Position numbers and translations under genes: made by a program
Shown: one piece after another, positions 6,391 to 7,072 of the stretch
Layout: the number at the start of each line of letters is the position of its first letter
Numbering within the stretch: the stretch's first letter is position 1
Notes under the pieces: generated by a model
Databases searched by the model: none
What the model saw: only the letters and a program-made list of their open reading frames with translations
Told to the model about the DNA's origin: nothing
Assembly: GCA_944363005.1 (NCBI GenBank)
Contig: CALVTV010000256.1
Coordinates: forward strand, 1-7,072
Reading direction: 5' to 3'
Source of the DNA: an uncultured Clostridia bacterium
GTDB taxonomy: Bacteria; Bacillota; Clostridia; Christensenellales; Aristaeellaceae
DNA length: 7,072 bases

Positions 6391-6410
6391 ACGGTTCAAA
6401 ACAAACGCAA
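6367..6410. repeat. 8-bp inverted repeat flanking the TATAAT box
   Basis: TTGCGTTT (6367-6374) and its exact complement AAACGCAA (6403-6410) stand on either side of the -10 box, 28 bp apart. It could be an operator with half-sites around the promoter, or chance. Confidence 0.4.
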
Positions 6411-6632
6411 AGAAAAACAGGGCCGGAGAACGCCGCGCGGTTGCCTTTATGGCTCATCTAGCGAAAATCTACTGGGAAAAACATGATGGGAAGTATGCTG
6501 CCCGACATTGCCGTCAGCTATGCGGTGCACCCGCCGATTCGGGATTGAGATTCTCTCGCCGCCTTCTCTGATTTACAAAAAGAGAAATGCGATATGAAGA
6601 AAGCCCGGATAGTGTCCGCGCCTTCTTCTTTT
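6397..6632 (+). ncRNA. Candidate short transcript of about 235 nt, function unknown
   Basis: Bounded by the predicted start of the TTGCTT/TATAAT promoter and the terminator-like hairpin at 6596-6632. It contains a 40-codon frame (6449-6571, beginning M-A-H-L-A-K) with no Shine-Dalgarno sequence. It could be a small RNA, a short-peptide message or a leader for something beyond. This is inferred from the two boundary signals only. Confidence 0.25.
6596..6632 (+). terminator. Terminator-like hairpin with U-tract
   Basis: The stem arms 6596-6609 and 6615-6628 pair at 12 of 14 positions (GAAGAA with TTCTTC, GC with GC, CGGA with TCCG, two single mismatches) around loop TAGTG. TTTT follows at 6629-6632. 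It is the best intrinsic terminator downstream of the PAP2 gene and the 6363 promoter. Confidence 0.65.
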
Positions 6633-6647
6633 GGGAATCGGACTACG

Positions 6648-6663
6648 TTGGGCTGCCGCCCAA
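6648..6663. repeat. 6-bp hairpin TTGGGC-tgcc-GCCCAA
   Basis: A perfect inverted repeat with a 4-nt loop, 15 bases after the terminator-like U-tract. It is the first member of the hairpin chain that runs to the window end. Confidence 0.6.
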
Positions 6664-6682
6664 ACGCGCCCGAGGGACCGGA

Positions 6683-6715
6683 GCCCCGCGCGCCCAGTGG
6701 GCGAAACAGCGGGGC
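6683..6715. repeat. Nested hairpin, GCCCCGC outer stem
   Basis: The outer stem GCCCCGC (6683-6689) pairs perfectly with GCGGGGC (6709-6715). Inside it lies CGCCC-agt-GGGCG (6691-6703). GAAACA joins inner and outer stems on the 3' side. Confidence 0.65.
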
Positions 6716-6724
6716 GGAGCGTCG

Positions 6725-6768
6725 GGAATCGCAAGGAGCGCCGCTTGTGGCGCGACTATGCGAGTTCC
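6725..6768. repeat. Nested hairpin, GGAATCGCA outer stem
   Basis: The outer arm GGAATCGCA (6725-6733) pairs with TGCGAGTTCC (6759-6768) with one bulged base. The inner stem GCGCC (6738-6742) pairs with GGCGC (6749-6753) around GCTTGT. A second GGAATCGC follows at 6771-6778 and could compete for the same 3' arm. Confidence 0.65.
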
Positions 6769-6801
6769 CCGGAATCGCCCCTCGGACTCCCTTCACGCTT
6801 C

Positions 6802-6818
6802 GCGCAGGAGGCATGCGC
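6802..6818. repeat. 5-bp hairpin GCGCA-ggaggca-TGCGC
   Basis: A perfect short inverted repeat whose loop contains GGAGG. The GGAGG looks like a ribosome site, but no open frame of any length follows it at normal spacing. Confidence 0.45.
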
Positions 6819-6844
6819 ATAACAATCGGAACTGGCTTTGCAGT

Positions 6845-6868
6845 AACGCCCCCTCTCTCCCGGGCGTT
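6845..6868. repeat. 7-bp hairpin AACGCCC / GGGCGTT
   Basis: A perfect inverted repeat (6845-6851 with 6862-6868) around a 10-nt pyrimidine loop (CCTCTCTCCC). It lies directly before the larger nested palindrome at 6870. Confidence 0.65.
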
Positions 6869-6869
6869 C

Positions 6870-6910
6870 GCCATGGGCTCTCCTTGCGCCCGCCGGGCGC
6901 CGCCCATGGC
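6870..6910. repeat. Nested palindrome, 9-bp outer and 6-bp inner stem
   Basis: GCCATGGGC (6870-6878) is the exact complement of GCCCATGGC (6902-6910). Inside lies GCGCCC (6886-6891) paired with GGGCGC (6895-6900). The right arm contains the ATG (6906) that opens the second M-A-H-L-A-K frame. Confidence 0.75.
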
Positions 6911-6990
6911 TCACCTAGCCAAGTACAATGTGGTGCCGTCAAGAATAATGCGCAAATTTGTTTACAAGTCTGGCAGAACAAAGTCTGCAC

Positions 6991-7008
6991 AGGGCAGGAA
7001 TCTGCCCT
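6991..7008. repeat. 7-bp hairpin AGGGCAG-gaat-CTGCCCT
   Basis: A perfect inverted repeat with a 4-nt loop. Smaller repeats of the same kind flank it: GCAGA/TCTGC at 6973-6988 and TCTGC-a-GCAGA at 7016-7026. Confidence 0.65.
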
Positions 7009-7042
7009 TGATTACTCTGCAGCAGAAGACAGGGCATCCGTC

Positions 7043-7072
7043 AAGGGCGGCGCAGCCGCTCGCGAAGCCCTT
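7043..7072. repeat. Nested hairpin at the window end
   Basis: AAGGGC (7043-7048) is complementary to GCCCTT (7067-7072), the last bases of the window. The inner GCGGC-gca-GCCGC (7047-7059) overlaps the outer arm by two bases. The structure may extend past the window. Confidence 0.55.

Larger units (their letters stand above)
6350..7072. other. 723-bp stretch without a convincing gene, rich in inverted repeats
   Basis: No open frame here has a ribosome site, a recognisable domain or natural-looking composition. The first 245 bases hold a promoter-like site (6363-6390) and little else that can be named. From 6596 to the end there is a chain of perfect or near-perfect hairpins, several nested. 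The sequence does not match the tRNA, rRNA, tmRNA, RNase P or SRP landmarks I know, and no transposase fragment is visible. A structured non-coding RNA, a cluster of palindromic repeats, or the edge of a mobile or repetitive element beyond the window are all possible. Confidence 0.6.
6906..7072 (+). other. Open frame beginning M-A-H-L-A-K-Y-N, cut by the window end; doubtful gene
   Basis: From ATG 6906 the frame stays open for 55 codons to the window edge. Its first six codons encode the same residues as the frame at 6449. There is no Shine-Dalgarno sequence, and the region is full of hairpins. The residue mix (many Lys, Arg, Gln, Pro, Ala) is not diagnostic. It may be the start of a real gene that continues outside, or a remnant. 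Confidence 0.25.

Noticed and set aside
6518..6907. A 129-codon minus-strand frame in the gene-free region
   Set aside because: It is Arg/Ser/Gly/Pro-rich with no domain, and it runs through six hairpins of the structured region. Only a weak AGGTG precedes its ATG. GC-rich palindromic DNA explains the open frame better.
6596..7072. A CRISPR array
   Set aside because: The palindromic units differ in sequence and spacing; there is no constant direct repeat with unique spacers and no cas gene.
6350..7072. A tRNA, RNase P, SRP or tmRNA gene
   Set aside because: I looked for T-loop (GGTTCGA-like) and other conserved landmarks of these RNAs and found none in a fitting arrangement.

Overview
The window reads as chromosomal DNA of a moderately GC-rich anaerobic Bacillota, most likely a gut-type Clostridia. 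The grounds are strong AGGAGG-like ribosome binding sites, sigma-70-type promoters, a MepA-like MATE exporter, a VanY-type D,D-carboxypeptidase on a Pro/Thr stalk, and an MBOAT plus SGNH-like pair of the kind seen in Gram-positive surface-polymer loci. No rRNA, tRNA, transposase, integrase or CRISPR array was found, so the assignment rests on gene style only.

Layout. (1) Positions 1-2992, plus strand: a tight three-gene operon. It holds the 3' part of an MBOAT O-acyltransferase (cut by the window start), an SGNH/DltD/AlgX-like membrane-anchored protein, and a membrane-anchored PG-binding plus VanY-type peptidase. Gaps are 15 and 16 nt, each with its own Shine-Dalgarno sequence, and a 10-bp GC-rich terminator follows at 3024-3051. 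(2) Positions 3058-4958, minus strand: a MATE exporter followed by a GNAT acetyltransferase, convergent with the first operon. (3) Positions 5135-5767, minus strand: a HAD-superfamily phosphatase starting at GTG, with a near-consensus promoter. (4) Positions 5849-6349, plus strand: a small PAP2-family membrane phosphatase, divergent from the HAD gene across an 81-bp regulatory gap. (5) Positions 6350-7072: no convincing gene. This stretch has a good plus-strand promoter, a terminator-like hairpin about 235 nt downstream, then a run of perfect inverted repeats, several nested, reaching the window end.

How the genes fit together: the first operon is best read as a cell-envelope system. The MBOAT moves an acyl group across the membrane, the SGNH-like protein probably completes transfer to a surface polymer, and the VanY-like enzyme trims peptidoglycan stem peptides. 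The PAP2 protein may dephosphorylate a lipid carrier or phospholipid, but nothing links it directly to that operon. The MATE/GNAT pair could be a small export and modification unit. The protein genes belong to known families. The least explained part is the structured non-coding 3' region, including two distant sites that begin with the same six codons (M-A-H-L-A-K) and differ there only at synonymous third positions.
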